In this document: piece after piece, positions 62,873-64,000 of the stretch
How positions within the stretch are numbered: position 1 is the first letter of the stretch
How the letters are laid out: the number at the start of each line of letters is the position of its first letter
NCBI RefSeq assembly: GCF_029227915.1
Contig: NC_079881.1
Span: 620,001-684,000, forward strand
Length of the DNA stretch: 64,000 bases
Reading direction: 5' to 3'
DNA from: Hydractinia symbiolongicarpus
Taxonomy: Eukaryota > Cnidaria > Hydrozoa > Anthoathecata > Hydractiniidae
Notes under the pieces: model-generated
Databases searched by the model: none
What the model saw: the letters and a program-made list of their open reading frames with translations, nothing else
What the model was told of the DNA's origin: nothing
Program-made: the position numbers and the translations under genes

Positions 62873-64000
62873 AGTGGTGAAAAGATAATTTAAAAAATCG
62901 TTTTGGAAATGAGTTTACTCACAGGGTACTTTCTTTGTATACATTCGACTATACGGGCCAAGCCCGGGATTTACGGGAAATCACGGAATTTCGTTTGCCG
63001 GCGATTAAACCACTTTCACTAAGCGTCTCATCAAAATTGAAAACATTTCTGAAAACTACAAGTCTCATGCGTTTTAGTGGTAAAAAAAAAAAAATTTAAA
63101 AAATCTTTCGGGAAATGAGTTTAATACCTGGGTACTTTCTTTGTATACTTTTGACTATACGGGCCGAATCCGGGATTTACGGGAAATCGCGGGTTTTCGT
63201 TTGCCGGCGATTAAACTTCATTTATTCAGCGTCTCATCAAAAATGAAAACATTTTTGAAAACTACAAGTTTCATGGGCTTTAGTGGTGAAATAATGATTT
63301 AAAAAATCGTTCGGGAAATGAGTTTACTCCCTGGGTACTTTCTTTGTATACTTTTGACTATACGGGCCGAGTCCGGGGTTTACGGGAAATCGCGGGTTTT
63401 CGTTTGCTGGCGATTAAACTCCTTTTATTCAGCGTCTCATCAAAAATGAAAACATTTTTGAAAACTACAACTCTCATGCGCTTTAGTGGTGAAAAGATAA
63501 TTTAAAAAATTGTTTTGGAAATGAGTTTACTCACAGGGTACTTTCTTTGTATACATTCGACTATACGGGCCAAGCCCGGGATTTACGGGAAATCGCGGAA
63601 TTTCGTTTGCCGGCAATTAAACCACTTTCACTAAGCGTCTCATCAAAAATGAAAACATTTCTGAAAACTACAAGTCTCATGCGTTTTAGTGGTGAAAAAA
63701 TAGTTTAAAAAATCGTTCGGGAAATGGGTTTACTCCCTGGGTACTTTCTTTGTATATTTTTGACTATACGGGCCGAGTTGGAGATTTACGGGAAGTCGCG
63801 GGTTTTCGTTTGCCGGCGATTAAACTTCTTTTATTCAGCGTCTCATCAAAAATGAAAACATTTTTAAAAACTACAAGTCTCATGGGCTTTAGTGGTTAAA
63901 TAATAATTTAAAAAATCGTTCGGAAATGAGTTTACTTCCTGGGTACTTTCTTTGAATACATTCGACTATACGGGCCAAGCCCGGGATGTACGGGAAATCG

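Larger units (their letters stand above)
57145..64000 (+). repeat. Satellite array block V, + orientation
   Basis: About 34 monomers running off the right end. A, B and C members alternate, with local variants such as caagtcgcatgcg, cttcatttattcag, and A-runs of 11 to 16. 59200-60230 recurs at 61842-62872 (offset 2642 bp). 60630-61250 recurs at about 62866-63490 (offset about 2235 bp), so two monomers are missing between the two pairings. No non-satellite sequence is seen. Confidence 0.96.

Noticed and set aside
1-64000. Telomeric repeats, rDNA, tRNA or retroelement terminal repeats
   Set aside because: I saw no short telomere-type repeat runs, no rRNA-like or tRNA-like conserved segments, and no target-site duplications or polypurine/primer-binding features on reading the window.

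Overview
The whole window is satellite DNA. Roughly 315 tandem copies of one AT-rich monomer (about 203 bp, about 39% GC by hand count of one copy) fill it end to end. The only sequence that does not belong to the monomer is a 60-bp segment that occurs twice. I find no protein gene, RNA gene, transposon or CRISPR array. The open reading frames of 60-190 codons that can be read on both strands are the same stretch of monomer translated over and over (for example 456-821, 19316-19681, 19926-20495). They arise because the monomer happens to lack stops in one frame. This indicates a eukaryotic nuclear genome, in a centromeric, pericentromeric or other heterochromatic block. I do not recognise the monomer and cannot name the species. 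CpG is not depleted, which would fit either a genome with little CpG methylation or very recent homogenisation.

Layout by orientation, calling + the strand that reads ...tactttctttgtatac...: block I (1-14853) is +; block II (14854-54201) is -; a 60-bp non-satellite spacer lies at 54202-54261; block III (54262-55848) is +; block IV (55849-57084) is -; a second identical spacer lies at 57085-57144; block V (57145-64000) is +. There are thus four strand switches. Two are direct satellite-to-satellite joins (14853/14854 and 55848/55849). Two carry the spacer and are copies of each other.

The array has higher-order structure. At least four monomer subtypes (called A, B, C and D here) alternate in dimers of about 406 bp, trimers of about 609 bp and tetramers of about 0.81 kb. 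On top of this sit recent segmental duplications with offsets of 609, 811, 1218, 1421, 2629, 2642, 2883, 3034, 3043, 3245, 3640 and 4670 bp, several nearly identical. The largest is an inverted duplication: 1-4340 is mirrored at 15797-20136 and shares rare private variants. Its mirror centre (about 10068) does not coincide with the strand switch at 14853, so it is not a simple fold-back.

Features that might relate to centromere function are a perfect 9-bp dyad with a 4-nt loop in many monomers, and a CENP-B-box-like motif, one base short of the consensus spacing, restricted to B-type monomers. Both functional readings are inference. No previously undescribed protein system is present; the interest lies in the array architecture.
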